Assembly (NCBI RefSeq): GCF_013009555.1
Contig: NZ_CP046176.1
Span: 1,395,501-1,459,500 of the forward strand
Source: Phocaeicola dorei
Lineage (GTDB): Bacteria; Bacteroidota; Bacteroidia; Bacteroidales; Bacteroidaceae
Reading direction: 5' to 3'
DNA length: 64,000 nt
Every line of letters begins with the position of its first letter. Positions within the stretch are counted from its first letter, which is position 1. A program made the position numbers and the translations under genes. This document shows, one piece after another, positions 8,625 to 17,817 of this stretch. The notes under the pieces were generated by a model. The model was not told the DNA's origin, searched no databases, and saw only the letters and a program-made list of their open reading frames with translations.

Positions 8625-9754
8625 TGGCAGACAACATACTCAGCGATTTCGGCATCAACATCCTCGAAGAGGAGATTGACGATGTGATATTCCAGACCAA
8701 CGAGTTCCTGACCGATGCCACCTTCACAGGCTCACAAGGGCCGTTCTGGTGGATCCTCCAAATGTGTATGGCATTGGCGGCACTGTTCTCTATCATCGTG
8801 GCGGCAAGCATGGCCTACAAGATGATGGTGAAGAACGAACCGTTGGACGTGATGAAACTGTTCAAGCCCTTGGTGGTGAGCATCATCCTCTGTTGGTGGT
8901 ACCCACCTGCTGACACAGGCATGACCAACAGCGGCAGCAGCTGGTGCGTATTGGATTTTCTATCCTATATTCCCAATTGCATCGGCAGTTACACCCACGA
9001 CCTCTATGAGGCAGAGGCGACCCAAATTTCCGACAAGTTTGAGGAGGTGCAGCAGTTGGTATATGTCAGGGACTCGATGTACACTGACCTCCAGGCACAG
9101 GCAGACGTGGCGCATAAGGGCACATCAGACCCCAACCTGATAGAGGCGACGATGGAGCAGACGGGCGTGGACGAAGTGACCAACATGGAGAAGGATGCCA
9201 GCAAACTGTGGTTCACCTCACTGACGGCAGGGGCCGTGGTGGGCATCGACAAGATAGTGATGCTGATAGCCCTGATCGTGTTCCGCATCGGTTGGTGGGC
9301 GACGATATACTGTCAGCAGATATTGCTCGGAATGCTCACTATATTCGGTCCAATACAATGGGCATTTTCGTTGCTGCCCAAGTGGGAAGGAGCGTGGGCG
9401 AAGTGGCTAACCCGTTATTTGACAGTTCATTTCTACGGAGCCATGCTCTACTTCGTCGGTTTCTACGTCCTGTTGCTGTTTGATATTGTGCTCTGCATAC
9501 AGGTAGAGAACCTGACGGCCATCACCGCCAGTGAGCAGACGATGGCAGCCTATCTGCAAAACTCGTTCTTCTCGGCAGGCTATCTGATGGCAGCGAGCAT
9601 CGTGGCGTTGAAATGCCTGAACCTCGTGCCCGACCTTGCGGCATGGATGATACCAGAGGGCGACACCGCCTTCTCAACCCGAAACTTCGGCGAGGGCGTG
9701 GCACAACAAGCCAAGATGACGGCTACGGGAACCATGGCGACCGTGATGAGATAA
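8624..9754 (+). CDS. traJ: TraJ, VirB6-like inner membrane channel protein
   Basis: A 376-aa polytopic membrane protein of the Bacteroidetes TraJ (VirB6-like) family, which forms the inner membrane channel of the conjugation apparatus. Hydrophobic segments occur at about residues 40-65, 80-95, 205-230, 235-260, 275-300 and 320-335. Family-like features are GPFWWILQMCMALAALF near the N-terminus and LTIFGPIQWAFSLLPKWEGAW in the centre. Gene order (traJ, small gene, traK, traL-like, traM, traN, traO) matches known Bacteroides elements. Confidence 0.9.
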   Translation: MADNILSDFGINILEEEIDDVIFQTNEFLTDATFTGSQGPFWWILQMCMALAALFSIIVAASMAYKMMVKNEPLDVMKLFKPLVVSIILCWWYPPADTGMTNSGSSWCVLDFLSYIPNCIGSYTHDLYEAEATQISDKFEEVQQLVYVRDSMYTDLQAQADVAHKGTSDPNLIEATMEQTGVDEVTNMEKDASKLWFTSLTAGAVVGIDKIVMLIALIVFRIGWWATIYCQQILLGMLTIFGPIQWAFSLLPKWEGAWAKWLTRYLTVHFYGAMLYFVGFYVLLLFDIVLCIQVENLTAITASEQTMAAYLQNSFFSAGYLMAASIVALKCLNLVPDLAAWMIPEGDTAFSTRNFGEGVAQQAKMTATGTMATVMR

Positions 9755-9763
9755 CATGTGAGT

Positions 9764-9790
9764 GTGCGGTGAGTCACCGCACCTCCTATT
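9764..9790 (+). repeat. GCGGTGAG hairpin repeat (copy a)
   Basis: A palindrome GTGCGGTGAGTCACCGCAC followed by CTCCTATT, just after traJ. Similar hairpins followed by CTCC and TATA follow the coupling protein (17779) and lysozyme (18308), and a variant follows the recombinase (19614). It could act as a transcript processing or attenuation site between cotranscribed genes. Confidence 0.55.
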
Positions 9791-9819
9791 GAAACAAATA
9801 AAAGTAACCATCAAGAAAA

Positions 9820-10221
9820 ATGAAAGCAAAAAATGAAATTGAGCGTTGGCTCAAAGATGAGAAATTCATGGCGTTTGCCAACAAGCGTGCAAAGGAAGAG
9901 TTTTTCAATTCCGAAAACAACTACATCGACCCACAGTATGAGGAGATGGCAGAAGGCTTTGAGGATAACGACGAGTATGTAGTGCCTATGGTAGATTACC
10001 TGAGTTATCGCTTGCATCGTGCCAAAATCTACAGAAATCGACGGAGACGTGAACGTGACATCTGGTGGGTGTGGATCCAACTGAAATACGAAGGCATCTA
10101 CGTAGAGGCTTGCATCAAGTATTACGCCAAACTGGTGGAAGAAGTTGAGAAGGACATATACACCATCCTGCACCGTGAATATGTGAGAATGAAGAGAAAT
10201 CAGACCTCAAACAAGCAGTAA
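9820..10221 (+). CDS. Hypothetical transfer-operon protein
   Basis: A 133-aa charged, soluble protein with no signal peptide and no recognised family. It is rich in acidic residues in the first half and in Arg/Lys around residues 65-80 (HRAKIYRNRRRRERD). It lies between traJ and traK, with 3 bp separating its stop from the traK start, so it is part of the transfer operon. Function unknown. Confidence 0.65.
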   Translation: MKAKNEIERWLKDEKFMAFANKRAKEEFFNSENNYIDPQYEEMAEGFEDNDEYVVPMVDYLSYRLHRAKIYRNRRRRERDIWWVWIQLKYEGIYVEACIKYYAKLVEEVEKDIYTILHREYVRMKRNQTSNKQ

Positions 10222-10224
10222 CGT

Positions 10225-10839
10225 ATGGTAATCAAGAACTTAGAAAACAAAATCAAGCTGGTGGGCATCATCTGCTCTGCGTTCCTCATGGGCTGCATCA
10301 TCATCTCGGTGTCGAGCATCTGGACGGCGCGCTGCATGGTGACGGACGCGCAGCAAAAGGTGTATGTATTGGACGGCAACGTGCCCATACTGGTGAACCG
10401 CACCACGATGGAGGAAACGCTGGATGTGGAGGCAAAGAGCCATATCGAGATGTTCCACCATTACTTCTTTACGCTTGCTCCCGATGACAAGTACATCCGC
10501 TATTCGATGGAGAAGGCGATGTATTTGGTCGATGAAACTGGTTTGGCGCAGTACAATACGCTGAAGGAAAAGGGCTTTTACAACAATATCATGGGTACGA
10601 GTGCCGTGTTCAGCATCTTTTGCGACAGCATCAAGTTCAACAAGGAGAAGATGGAGTTCACCTACTACGGTAGGCAAAGGATAGAGCGAAGGAGCAATAT
10701 TCTGATGCGTGAATTGGTGACGGCGGGACAGGTGAAGCGCGTGCCGAGGACGGAGAACAATCCTCATGGACTGCTCATCACGAACTGGAGAACCTTGCTC
10801 AACAAGGATATTGAGCAGAAGTCGAAGTCAAACTTCTAA
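10225..10839 (+). CDS. traK: TraK, VirB8-like assembly protein
   Basis: A 204-aa protein of the Bacteroidetes TraK family, the structural counterpart of VirB8. It has a short cytoplasmic N-terminus, one transmembrane helix (about residues 14-34) and a periplasmic domain containing LDGNVPILVNRTTMEE and YNNIMGTSAVFSIFCDSI. Such proteins nucleate assembly of the type IV channel in the periplasm. The length fits the family (about 200-210 aa). Confidence 0.9.
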   Translation: MVIKNLENKIKLVGIICSAFLMGCIIISVSSIWTARCMVTDAQQKVYVLDGNVPILVNRTTMEETLDVEAKSHIEMFHHYFFTLAPDDKYIRYSMEKAMYLVDETGLAQYNTLKEKGFYNNIMGTSAVFSIFCDSIKFNKEKMEFTYYGRQRIERRSNILMRELVTAGQVKRVPRTENNPHGLLITNWRTLLNKDIEQKSKSNF

Positions 10840-10851
10840 TATCCTAGCGGT

Positions 10852-11271
10852 ATGAGTGTAAAAGGAATCAGACGGATGCTTGTGGGCGAGGATATGCCCG
10901 ACAAGAACGACCCCAAGTACAAGAAGCGGTATGAGAAGGAGGTGGCGGCAGGGCGCAAGTTTGCCAAGACCGCGAGGATAGACCGTGCGGCGGCTAAGGT
11001 GCAAGGCTTTGCCAATGCCCACAAGACGCTGTTTCTCGTCATCGTCTTCGGCTTTGTCGCCACGTGCTTCGGCATCAACATCTACAGGATGGTGCGGTAT
11101 TACGGTCATCGGACGGAGGCTGCAAGTGCCATCGAGCGGCAGGAAGGGCGCATGAAGCAGATGATGAATGCAGCCCATTGCATCACTCCTCCCGTGACGC
11201 ATCGAACCAACGAGGAGAATCGAGACAAGTCAGTAACATCAAAATCAGACAGCGATGAGAATAACAGATAA
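10852..11271 (+). CDS. TraL-like single-pass membrane protein
   Basis: A 139-aa protein with a basic, lysine-rich N-terminus, one strong transmembrane helix (about residues 58-79: LFLVIVFGFVATCFGINIY) and a polar C-terminal tail. It occupies the TraL position between traK and traM, and overlaps the traM start by 17 bp. TraL proteins of Bacteroides elements are small single-pass proteins of this kind, but the assignment rests mainly on synteny. Confidence 0.6.
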   Translation: MSVKGIRRMLVGEDMPDKNDPKYKKRYEKEVAAGRKFAKTARIDRAAAKVQGFANAHKTLFLVIVFGFVATCFGINIYRMVRYYGHRTEAASAIERQEGRMKQMMNAAHCITPPVTHRTNEENRDKSVTSKSDSDENNR

Positions 11272-12397
11272 GATAAACTTCCGTCAGCCGAAGTACATGC
11301 TGCCAGCCATCGTGTACATCCCGTTGATTGCCACAGGCTATTTTGTCTTTGACATGTTCAATACGGAGGTGGCGGAAACGCAGGACAAGAACCTGCAGAC
11401 CACCGAGTTTCTGAACCCCAACCTGCCCGGAGCGCAGATTAAGAATGGTGACGGCATCGGTGGCAAGTATGAGAACATGGCGAAGTCGTATGGTCGCATA
11501 GCAGACTATTCGGCTGTTGATAACATTGAGCGTGACAACGAAGAAGAGAAAGAAGCGTATGAATCCAAGTACACAGAAGAAGACCTTGCGGAACTCGTCC
11601 GTCAGGCAGAAGAGAAGGACGATGCAGCCGAAGTGGCCGATGCCAAGGCGCGAGAAGCGGAAGCACTCGAAGCACTCAACAAGGCACTCGCCGAAGCGAG
11701 GCTGAGAGGACAGGCGGCAGTTGCCCCCGTGGCCCAGGATACCACACAGGCTGGGCCTCCCAAGGAGCAGATTGAGGTGAAAGGTCAGATTGCCGAGGAC
11801 AGCAAGGCGGTGAAGGCACTGGACGAGGAGGACAAGGCACAGGAGGTGGTGAAGAAGGTGAAGGTGACTTCGGACTATTTCAACACCCTGACGCAGAACG
11901 AGCATGAGCCAAAGCTCATCAAGGCCATCATTGACGAGGACGTGAAGGCTACGGACGGGTCGAGGGTGCGGCTGAGACTGTTGGACGATATTGAGATTGG
12001 TGAGACCGTGGTGAAGAAAGGGTCGTACCTCTATGCCACCATGAGCGGTTTCGGTTCGCAGCGAGTGAAGGGTAGCATCAACTCCATCCTTGTGGATGAC
12101 GAGCTGATAAAGGTTTCGCTTTCGCTTTATGACACGGACGGACTGGAGGGACTGTATGTCCCCGGCAGCCAGTTCCGTGAGACCACGAAAGATGTGGCGA
12201 GCGGTGCTATGCAGAGCAACATGAACATCGACCAGAGTGGAGCGAACAACAGTTTCTCGCAATGGGGAATGCAAGCCGTGACCAATGCCTACCAGAAGAC
12301 AAGCAATGCCATCAGCAAGGCTATCAAGAAGAACAAAGTGAAGCTGAAGTATGGGACGTTTGTTTACCTTGTAAATGGGAAAGAGAAAAGGAAATAG
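11255..12397 (+). CDS. traM: TraM, VirB10-like channel protein
   Basis: A 380-aa TraM family protein. It has one N-terminal transmembrane helix (about residues 16-36), a long charged coiled-coil or linker region (about 85-205) and a C-terminal beta-rich domain, with the family-type segments VRLRLLDDIEIG, KKGSYLYATMSGF and SLSLYDTDGLEGLYVPGS. VirB10-like proteins bridge the inner and outer membranes of the conjugation channel. Its start overlaps the preceding gene. A stem-loop repeat follows at 12404. Confidence 0.92.
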   Translation: MRITDKINFRQPKYMLPAIVYIPLIATGYFVFDMFNTEVAETQDKNLQTTEFLNPNLPGAQIKNGDGIGGKYENMAKSYGRIADYSAVDNIERDNEEEKEAYESKYTEEDLAELVRQAEEKDDAAEVADAKAREAEALEALNKALAEARLRGQAAVAPVAQDTTQAGPPKEQIEVKGQIAEDSKAVKALDEEDKAQEVVKKVKVTSDYFNTLTQNEHEPKLIKAIIDEDVKATDGSRVRLRLLDDIEIGETVVKKGSYLYATMSGFGSQRVKGSINSILVDDELIKVSLSLYDTDGLEGLYVPGSQFRETTKDVASGAMQSNMNIDQSGANNSFSQWGMQAVTNAYQKTSNAISKAIKKNKVKLKYGTFVYLVNGKEKRK

Positions 12398-12403
12398 ACA
12401 CTG

Positions 12404-12434
12404 CCCGACAACGGAATTGTCGGGAACGGTGGCT
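12404..12434 (+). repeat. Stem-loop repeat with AACGGTGGCT tail (copy 3)
   Basis: An 8-bp stem CCCGACAA/TTGTCGGG and a 5-nt loop followed by AACGGTGGCT, between traM and traN. The stem sequence differs from copy 2 but keeps pairing, and the tail is identical. Confidence 0.65.
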
Positions 12435-12466
12435 CATAGAGTATAAACATCAAAAAATCAACTAAT

Positions 12467-13312
12467 ATGAATTGTTTTCAGAAAATGAATGTCTGTGCAT
12501 TGCTTTCGCTGAGCGTGCTTTCAGCCAAGGCGCAGACCACCTACATGGAGATGGAGCAGCTGACGGTCAACGACCAAGTGACCACCGTCATCACCGCCTC
12601 CGAACCCATCCGCTTTGTCGATATATCCACAGACAAGGTGGTGGGCGACCAACCCATCAACAACACCATCCGCCTGAAGCCGAAGGACAACGTGTATGCC
12701 GACGGTGAGGTGTTGGCGATAGTGACAATCGTGACGGAACGCTACCGCACGCAGTATGCACTGCTCTATACCACGAGGATGCAGGAGGCAGTAACCGATA
12801 AGGAAATAGAATGCTCGGAGCGCAATGCCTACAACAATCCCGCTGTAAGCCTGTCCACTGCCGACATGACCAAGTATGCACGTCAGATATGGTCATCGTC
12901 TGCCAAATACCGCAACGTGGCGACGAAGATGCACCGCATGGTAATGCGCCTGAACAACATCTACAGCGTGGGCGAATATTTCTTCATCGACTTCTCCGTG
13001 GAGAACAAGACCAACATCCGCTTCGACATCGACGAGATGCGCATCAAACTATCGGACAAGAAGCAGAGCAAGGCTACCAATGCGCAGATAGTGGAACTGA
13101 CCCCATCTCTTGTGTTGGACGATGCGAAGACCTTCAAGTATGGCTATCGCAACGTGATTGTGGTGAAGAAGATGACCTTCCCCAACGACAAGGTGCTGAC
13201 CATCGAGCTGTCGGAAAAACAGATAAGTGGACGCACCATCTCGCTCAGCATCGACTATGAGGATGTGCTGTCTGCCGATTCGTTTAACCATATACTGTTG
13301 GAGGAGGAATAA
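12467..13312 (+). CDS. traN: TraN, VirB9-like periplasmic protein (DUF4138)
   Basis: A 281-aa exported protein of the Bacteroidetes TraN family. It has a signal peptide (cleavage near AKAQ) and a beta-rich mature domain with PIRFVDISTDKVVGDQPINN and the conserved NIYSVGEYFFIDFSVENKTN segment. In type IV systems of this phylum TraN takes the VirB9 place in the outer membrane core complex. The length agrees with the family (about 280-330 aa). Its stop overlaps the traO start. Confidence 0.92.
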   Translation: MNCFQKMNVCALLSLSVLSAKAQTTYMEMEQLTVNDQVTTVITASEPIRFVDISTDKVVGDQPINNTIRLKPKDNVYADGEVLAIVTIVTERYRTQYALLYTTRMQEAVTDKEIECSERNAYNNPAVSLSTADMTKYARQIWSSSAKYRNVATKMHRMVMRLNNIYSVGEYFFIDFSVENKTNIRFDIDEMRIKLSDKKQSKATNAQIVELTPSLVLDDAKTFKYGYRNVIVVKKMTFPNDKVLTIELSEKQISGRTISLSIDYEDVLSADSFNHILLEEE

Positions 13313-13857
13313 TGAGAATTAGGAATGAGGAATTAGGAGTGAGGAATTGGCTTGTGCATACCTTACTCGTTGTCATCTGTTTTATGGCAAGCATGACTCC
13401 GGCAATGGCGCAGCAGAATAGCGACCGCATATCCTTGGGGTTCGGATGCCTGTATGAGCGAGGACTGGACGTGACGCTGTCCTACGAGTATGAGACGAAG
13501 TACCACAATGCGTGGGAGTATTTTGCAAACGGATATATCAAGTGGAACGAGTGCGCATCGTGCGGTCATGTCTGTCCTGAGAGTTTTTGGAACAACTACC
13601 GCAGTTATGGTTTCGGCTTTGCCTATAAGCCCTGTGTGGCAAGAGGACGCAACCACCATGGCAACATGCGCATAGGAGCATCGGCAGGTAGCGATACTGA
13701 CAGGTTCTTGGGTGGCATCCACCTCGGCTATGAGCAAAACTATACACTCAGACACGGCTGGAAGCTCTTCTGGCAGGTGAAGACCGATGTGATGATCAAG
13801 GGTGAAGACCTGTTCAGAACGGGTATTGTCCTGGGTGTGAAACTTCCTGTAAAATGA
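13312..13857 (+). CDS. traO: TraO, conjugative transposon outer membrane-type protein
   Basis: A 181-aa exported protein of the TraO family. It has a signal peptide (ending TPAMAQ) and a beta-strand-rich body with alternating aromatic residues, like a small barrel or beta sandwich. The annotated ATG lies inside a run of AGGAATTAGGA micro-repeats that gives an odd N-terminus (MRIRNEELGV). A GTG at 13339 (reading MRNWLVHTLLVV) gives a normal signal peptide and may be the true start. Confidence 0.85.
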   Translation: MRIRNEELGVRNWLVHTLLVVICFMASMTPAMAQQNSDRISLGFGCLYERGLDVTLSYEYETKYHNAWEYFANGYIKWNECASCGHVCPESFWNNYRSYGFGFAYKPCVARGRNHHGNMRIGASAGSDTDRFLGGIHLGYEQNYTLRHGWKLFWQVKTDVMIKGEDLFRTGIVLGVKLPVK

Positions 13858-14519
13858 CTATGCGTATGAAGAAACTGTTTTCAATCTTGGCAGTTGCGGC
13901 AACGGTGTTGCTGACTGCCTGTGACGAGCATCAGGACTTTCCCGACACAGCCATGAAGGTCACCCATATCTTGACCACTGACGGCAAGGTGATGCCCTAC
14001 GAAACCTACGAGCAATCGTGCAAGCAAGCCATTGCAGTGGTGTTCAACGTCAATCAGAGGGAAGAAATGGAGGGAAACGGATATGCCGTCTATCTGTGGG
14101 ACATCGCTCCCGAAGCCTTTGCTGACAGTATCGGTGTGGAACAGGACACATCCTGTGACCTCACCGCCTACGACGGCAACAAGAACACTTTTGCCCTTTA
14201 TGGCACGACCGATGTGAAGTCGCCTTTGGCTGAGCGTGTCTTCGACATGTGGCGTTACGGGCAAAGTGCCTATATCCCCAGTGTGGCACAGATGCGTCTG
14301 CTCTATCATGCCAAGGACATCATCAACCCATACATCCTGAAATGCGGCGGCACACCTATCCCCGATGAGGATGATGACTGTTGGTATTGGACTTCAACGG
14401 AGGTAGAAGGACAAGCGACCGCCAAGGCATGGCTTTACTCACTGGGAAGCGGTGCCATACAGGAGACTCCCAAGTGGCAGCCGCATAAGGCGAGACCCAT
14501 CATCACGATTATGGATTAG
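13854..14519 (+). CDS. Secreted lipoprotein in tra operon
   Basis: A 221-aa lipoprotein with lipobox LLTAC (Cys about residue 23). The C-terminal part (MRLLYHAKDIINP; YWTSTEVEG; PHKARPIITI) resembles DUF1566/fimbrial-tip-like domains seen in Bacteroidota cell-surface proteins. It overlaps the traO stop by 4 bp. Internal starts at 13860 and 13866 are possible and shorten the positively charged N-terminus. It is probably at the outer membrane next to the fimbrillin-like lipoprotein encoded downstream. Exact role unknown. Confidence 0.65.
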   Translation: MTMRMKKLFSILAVAATVLLTACDEHQDFPDTAMKVTHILTTDGKVMPYETYEQSCKQAIAVVFNVNQREEMEGNGYAVYLWDIAPEAFADSIGVEQDTSCDLTAYDGNKNTFALYGTTDVKSPLAERVFDMWRYGQSAYIPSVAQMRLLYHAKDIINPYILKCGGTPIPDEDDDCWYWTSTEVEGQATAKAWLYSLGSGAIQETPKWQPHKARPIITIMD

Positions 14520-14585
14520 CCCATATACAGACATCGAGTATCACCCGTATCATCATCAAAGTACAACAATTAAAAAAGAAAAAGC

Positions 14586-15494
14586 ATGAAAAAGAATTTG
14601 TTTCTAATGTTGGGACTTGGAGCCATGCTCCTCACGTCCTGTGACCAAGACATCGTCAATGAGATTTACCTGCCCGGTGGCGGAGGTTCTGTGGTCGTGA
14701 CCGACAGCACATCAACCAAGCAGCTTCAGGTATTCACCAATCTGGAGATGCTGCAACCTGCCGTTTCCACACGAGCCGTTGACAACCAGTGGGAACTCAA
14801 TGATATGATTGGCATCTCTTCCACAGGGATGATCAACAATATGAAGTTCACCCGAAGCGGCGGCACGAATCAGTTTGTGTCAGCCAACAAGGTGTTTTTC
14901 ACGGACACAGACACTCACACCTTCAATGCCTACTATCCCTATACGGCAAATCCTACCAACGACCTCATAGAGTTCCAAGTGCCGGAGGCAGCTGTACAGA
15001 GTGAGCAGAAGGTCAATGATTTTCTGTTTGCCAGTGGAGCGGCATCATACGCCAATCCGAGCCTTACATTGAACTTCACCCATCAGATGGTGCGTGTCAT
15101 CATCAAGGTCTATACCTCACCAGAATACGGTTTCACCACCAATGATTTTGCAGGAAGCCTACTCACGTTCGTCGGTTATTTTGACAGCGGTACTTTCAAC
15201 ATCAAGACCGGAAAGGTAGAATGCAGTGACGAGTCGGTGACGACCTATTATTTCGGCGACCCACAAAGTGACCACATGGAATATACGCTTTATGTTCCTG
15301 CACAGGTTATGCCAGACATGACATTGCAACTCAGCAATGGGGAGAACTTCGTATTCCTCACAAACGACACGTGGAAAGCGGGTCATTCCTACAGCTATTC
15401 ATTGAAGCCTGTACGCAACACCTTGGAGGTCATATCTGCAACTATTTCTCCGTGGACAGTAGAGTCTGAGAAGACCATCAACGGCTACGAATAA
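14586..15494 (+). CDS. Fimbrillin-like lipoprotein (Mfa-like family)
   Basis: A 302-aa lipoprotein with lipobox LLTSC. Features of the Bacteroidota fimbrillin family include FTNLEMLQPAVSTRAVD near the N-terminus, FNAYYPY, FLFASG, LTLNFTHQMVRVIIKV and a terminal WTVESEKTINGYE. These proteins build the type V pili of Bacteroidales. Here the gene lies between tra genes and the coupling protein, so it may encode a surface adhesin or mating-pair stabiliser. That role is inferred. Confidence 0.82.
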   Translation: MKKNLFLMLGLGAMLLTSCDQDIVNEIYLPGGGGSVVVTDSTSTKQLQVFTNLEMLQPAVSTRAVDNQWELNDMIGISSTGMINNMKFTRSGGTNQFVSANKVFFTDTDTHTFNAYYPYTANPTNDLIEFQVPEAAVQSEQKVNDFLFASGAASYANPSLTLNFTHQMVRVIIKVYTSPEYGFTTNDFAGSLLTFVGYFDSGTFNIKTGKVECSDESVTTYYFGDPQSDHMEYTLYVPAQVMPDMTLQLSNGENFVFLTNDTWKAGHSYSYSLKPVRNTLEVISATISPWTVESEKTINGYE

Positions 15495-15574
15495 AACTCA
15501 TAAGAGGATTGGAGGGTGTCCACCGTGGCATCCTTCATCTTTTCTCATTATCACCCAACATCATCGTAAAGTAA

Positions 15575-17764
15575 ATGGAAGAAAGCAAAGAGTTACAGGG
15601 TTTTTACAAGATATTCAGGGCGGTGATTTATGTCTCCATCCTGATGGAGTTCTTCGCCTACGCACTGGAGCCGGAGCAGTTGGACTTCTTGGGCGGCGTA
15701 GTGACGGATATCCACACTCGCATCAAGCGGTGGATGATTTACCATGACGGCAACCTCGTGTATAGCAAGGTGGCTACGTTCCTGCTGATATGTATCACCT
15801 GTGTGGGAACGCGCAACAAGAAGCATCTGGAGTTTGACGCTCGCAGGCAGGTGCTCTATCCGCTGCTGTCGGGAGTGCTGCTGATTGTGCAGTCCGTATG
15901 GCTGTTCGGTCATTCGATAATGCCCTGTTTCTATACCCTCCGTTTGAACACTTGGCTCTATATGCTCACTTCCATCGTCGGTGTCGTATTGGTGCATATC
16001 GCCCTCGACAATATCTCTAAGTTCCTGAAGGAAGGGCTGCTGAAAGACCGCTTCAACTTCGAGAATGAGAGCTTTGAGCAATGCAGGGAGTTGCAGGAGA
16101 ACAAGTACAGCGTGAACATCCCTATGCGCTATTATTACAAGGGCAAGTTCCGCAAGGGATGGGTGAACATCGTCAATCCGTTCCGTGGCACATGGGTTGT
16201 GGGTACTCCTGGTTCTGGTAAGACCTTCTCCATCATCGAGCCGTTTATCAGGCAGCACAGCGAGAAGGGCTTTGCCATGGTGGTGTACGACTATAAGTTT
16301 CCCACTCTCGCCACCAAACTCTACTATCATTACTTGAAGAACAAGAATGCCAAGGACAGCAAGATGCCCCATGGCATGAAGTTCAACATCATCAACTTTG
16401 TGGATGTGGAGTATTCGCGCCGTGTGAACCCCATCCAGTTGAAGTACATCAACAACCTTGCCGCAGCGAGCGAGACCGCCGAGACCCTGCTTGAATCCCT
16501 GCAAAAAGGCAAGAAGGAAGGCGGCGGTGGCAGCGACCAGTTCTTCCAGACCTCTGCCGTCAACTTCCTTGCCGCCTGCATCTATTTCTTCTGCAACTAC
16601 GGCAAGGAGCCCTACGACAAGGACGGAAAGATGCTGATTGCCGAGCGGCGTGAAGACCCAAAGACGAAAAGGCTGATACCCACAGGACGGGTGTTCGACC
16701 ATTCGGGCGCGGAGGTGCAGCCCGCTTATTGGTTGGGCAAGTACAGCGACATGCCACATATCCTATCGTTCCTCAATGAGAGTTATCAGACCATCTTCGA
16801 GGTACTTCAGACCGACAACGAGGTAGCCCCCTTGCTTGGCCCGTTCCAGACTGCCTTTGCCAACAAAGCCATGGAGCAGTTGGAAGGTATGATTGGCACG
16901 CTACGTGTCTATACCTCCCGTCTCGCCACCAAGGAATCTTACTGGATATTCCACAAGGACGGCGATGACTTCGACCTGAAGGTCAGTGACCCGAAGAATC
17001 CAAGTTATCTGCTCATTGCCAACGACCCCGAGATGGAGAGCATCATCGGTGCACTGAATGCCTTGATTCTCAACCGCCTTGTAACGAGGGTGAATACAGG
17101 ACAGGGCAAGAACGTTCCTGTCAGCATCATCGTCGATGAGTTGCCGACCTTGTATTTCCACAAGATAGACCGACTGATAGGCACAGCCCGAAGCAACAAG
17201 GTGAGCGTGGCACTTGGCTTTCAGGAACTTCCGCAGTTGGAAGCCGATTATGGCAAGGTGGGTATGCAGAAAATCATCACCACCGTGGGCAATGTGGTGA
17301 GCGGTTCGGCAAGAGCCAAGGAAACCCTCGAATGGCTGTCGAGTGACATCTTCGGTAAAGTAGTGCAACTCAAAAAGGGCGTGACCATCGACCGTGACAA
17401 GACCTCCATCAACCTCAATGAGAATATGGACAGCCTGGTGCCTGCAAGCAAAATCTCCGATATGCCCACAGGTTGGATATGTGGACAGACCGCCCGTGAC
17501 TTCGTAGTCACCAAGACCGGGATGAACGGAAGCATGAACATCCAGGAGAGCGAGGAGTTCAAGACATCCAAGTTCTACTGCAAGACCGACTTCGATATGA
17601 CGGAAATAAAGAAGGAGGAATCGGAGTATGTCCCTCTCCCTAAGTTCTATAAGTTCAAGTCGAAAGAAGAGCGAGAGCGCATCCTCTACAAGAACTTCGT
17701 TCAGGTTGGGGAGGACGTGAAAGCCATGATTAAAGAGATTCAGCAGTTCCGCACTATGATGTAG
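15575..17764 (+). CDS. VirD4/TraG-type conjugation coupling protein
   Basis: A 729-aa type IV coupling protein that links the relaxosome to the secretion channel and uses ATP to pump DNA. The N-terminus has several transmembrane helices (about residues 15-30, 65-80, 90-115, 125-150). Walker A is GTPGSGKT (residues 210-217) and Walker B is SIIVDEL (about 516-522), followed by TARSNKVSVALGFQELPQLE. It starts 80 bp after the fimbrillin gene and ends just before a GCGGTGAG hairpin. In CTnDOT-like elements this gene is called mobC. Confidence 0.93.
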   Translation: MEESKELQGFYKIFRAVIYVSILMEFFAYALEPEQLDFLGGVVTDIHTRIKRWMIYHDGNLVYSKVATFLLICITCVGTRNKKHLEFDARRQVLYPLLSGVLLIVQSVWLFGHSIMPCFYTLRLNTWLYMLTSIVGVVLVHIALDNISKFLKEGLLKDRFNFENESFEQCRELQENKYSVNIPMRYYYKGKFRKGWVNIVNPFRGTWVVGTPGSGKTFSIIEPFIRQHSEKGFAMVVYDYKFPTLATKLYYHYLKNKNAKDSKMPHGMKFNIINFVDVEYSRRVNPIQLKYINNLAAASETAETLLESLQKGKKEGGGGSDQFFQTSAVNFLAACIYFFCNYGKEPYDKDGKMLIAERREDPKTKRLIPTGRVFDHSGAEVQPAYWLGKYSDMPHILSFLNESYQTIFEVLQTDNEVAPLLGPFQTAFANKAMEQLEGMIGTLRVYTSRLATKESYWIFHKDGDDFDLKVSDPKNPSYLLIANDPEMESIIGALNALILNRLVTRVNTGQGKNVPVSIIVDELPTLYFHKIDRLIGTARSNKVSVALGFQELPQLEADYGKVGMQKIITTVGNVVSGSARAKETLEWLSSDIFGKVVQLKKGVTIDRDKTSINLNENMDSLVPASKISDMPTGWICGQTARDFVVTKTGMNGSMNIQESEEFKTSKFYCKTDFDMTEIKKEESEYVPLPKFYKFKSKEERERILYKNFVQVGEDVKAMIKEIQQFRTMM

Positions 17765-17778
17765 TGATATTGATTAGA

Positions 17779-17805
17779 GTGCGGTGAGACATCGCACCTC
17801 CTATA
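17779..17805 (+). repeat. GCGGTGAG hairpin repeat (copy b)
   Basis: GTGCGGTGAGACATCGCAC followed by CTCCTATA, directly upstream of the lysozyme gene. It has nearly the same sequence as the hairpin at 9764. Confidence 0.55.
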
Positions 17806-17817
17806 TAAAATAATGTA

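Noticed and set aside
11183..12274. A 363-codon antisense ORF opposite traM
   Set aside because: It lies entirely opposite a well-supported gene of the conserved tra operon, and composition explains the open frame. The same holds for long antisense frames at 3939-4805, 15593-16759, 44525-45739 and 54929-55930.
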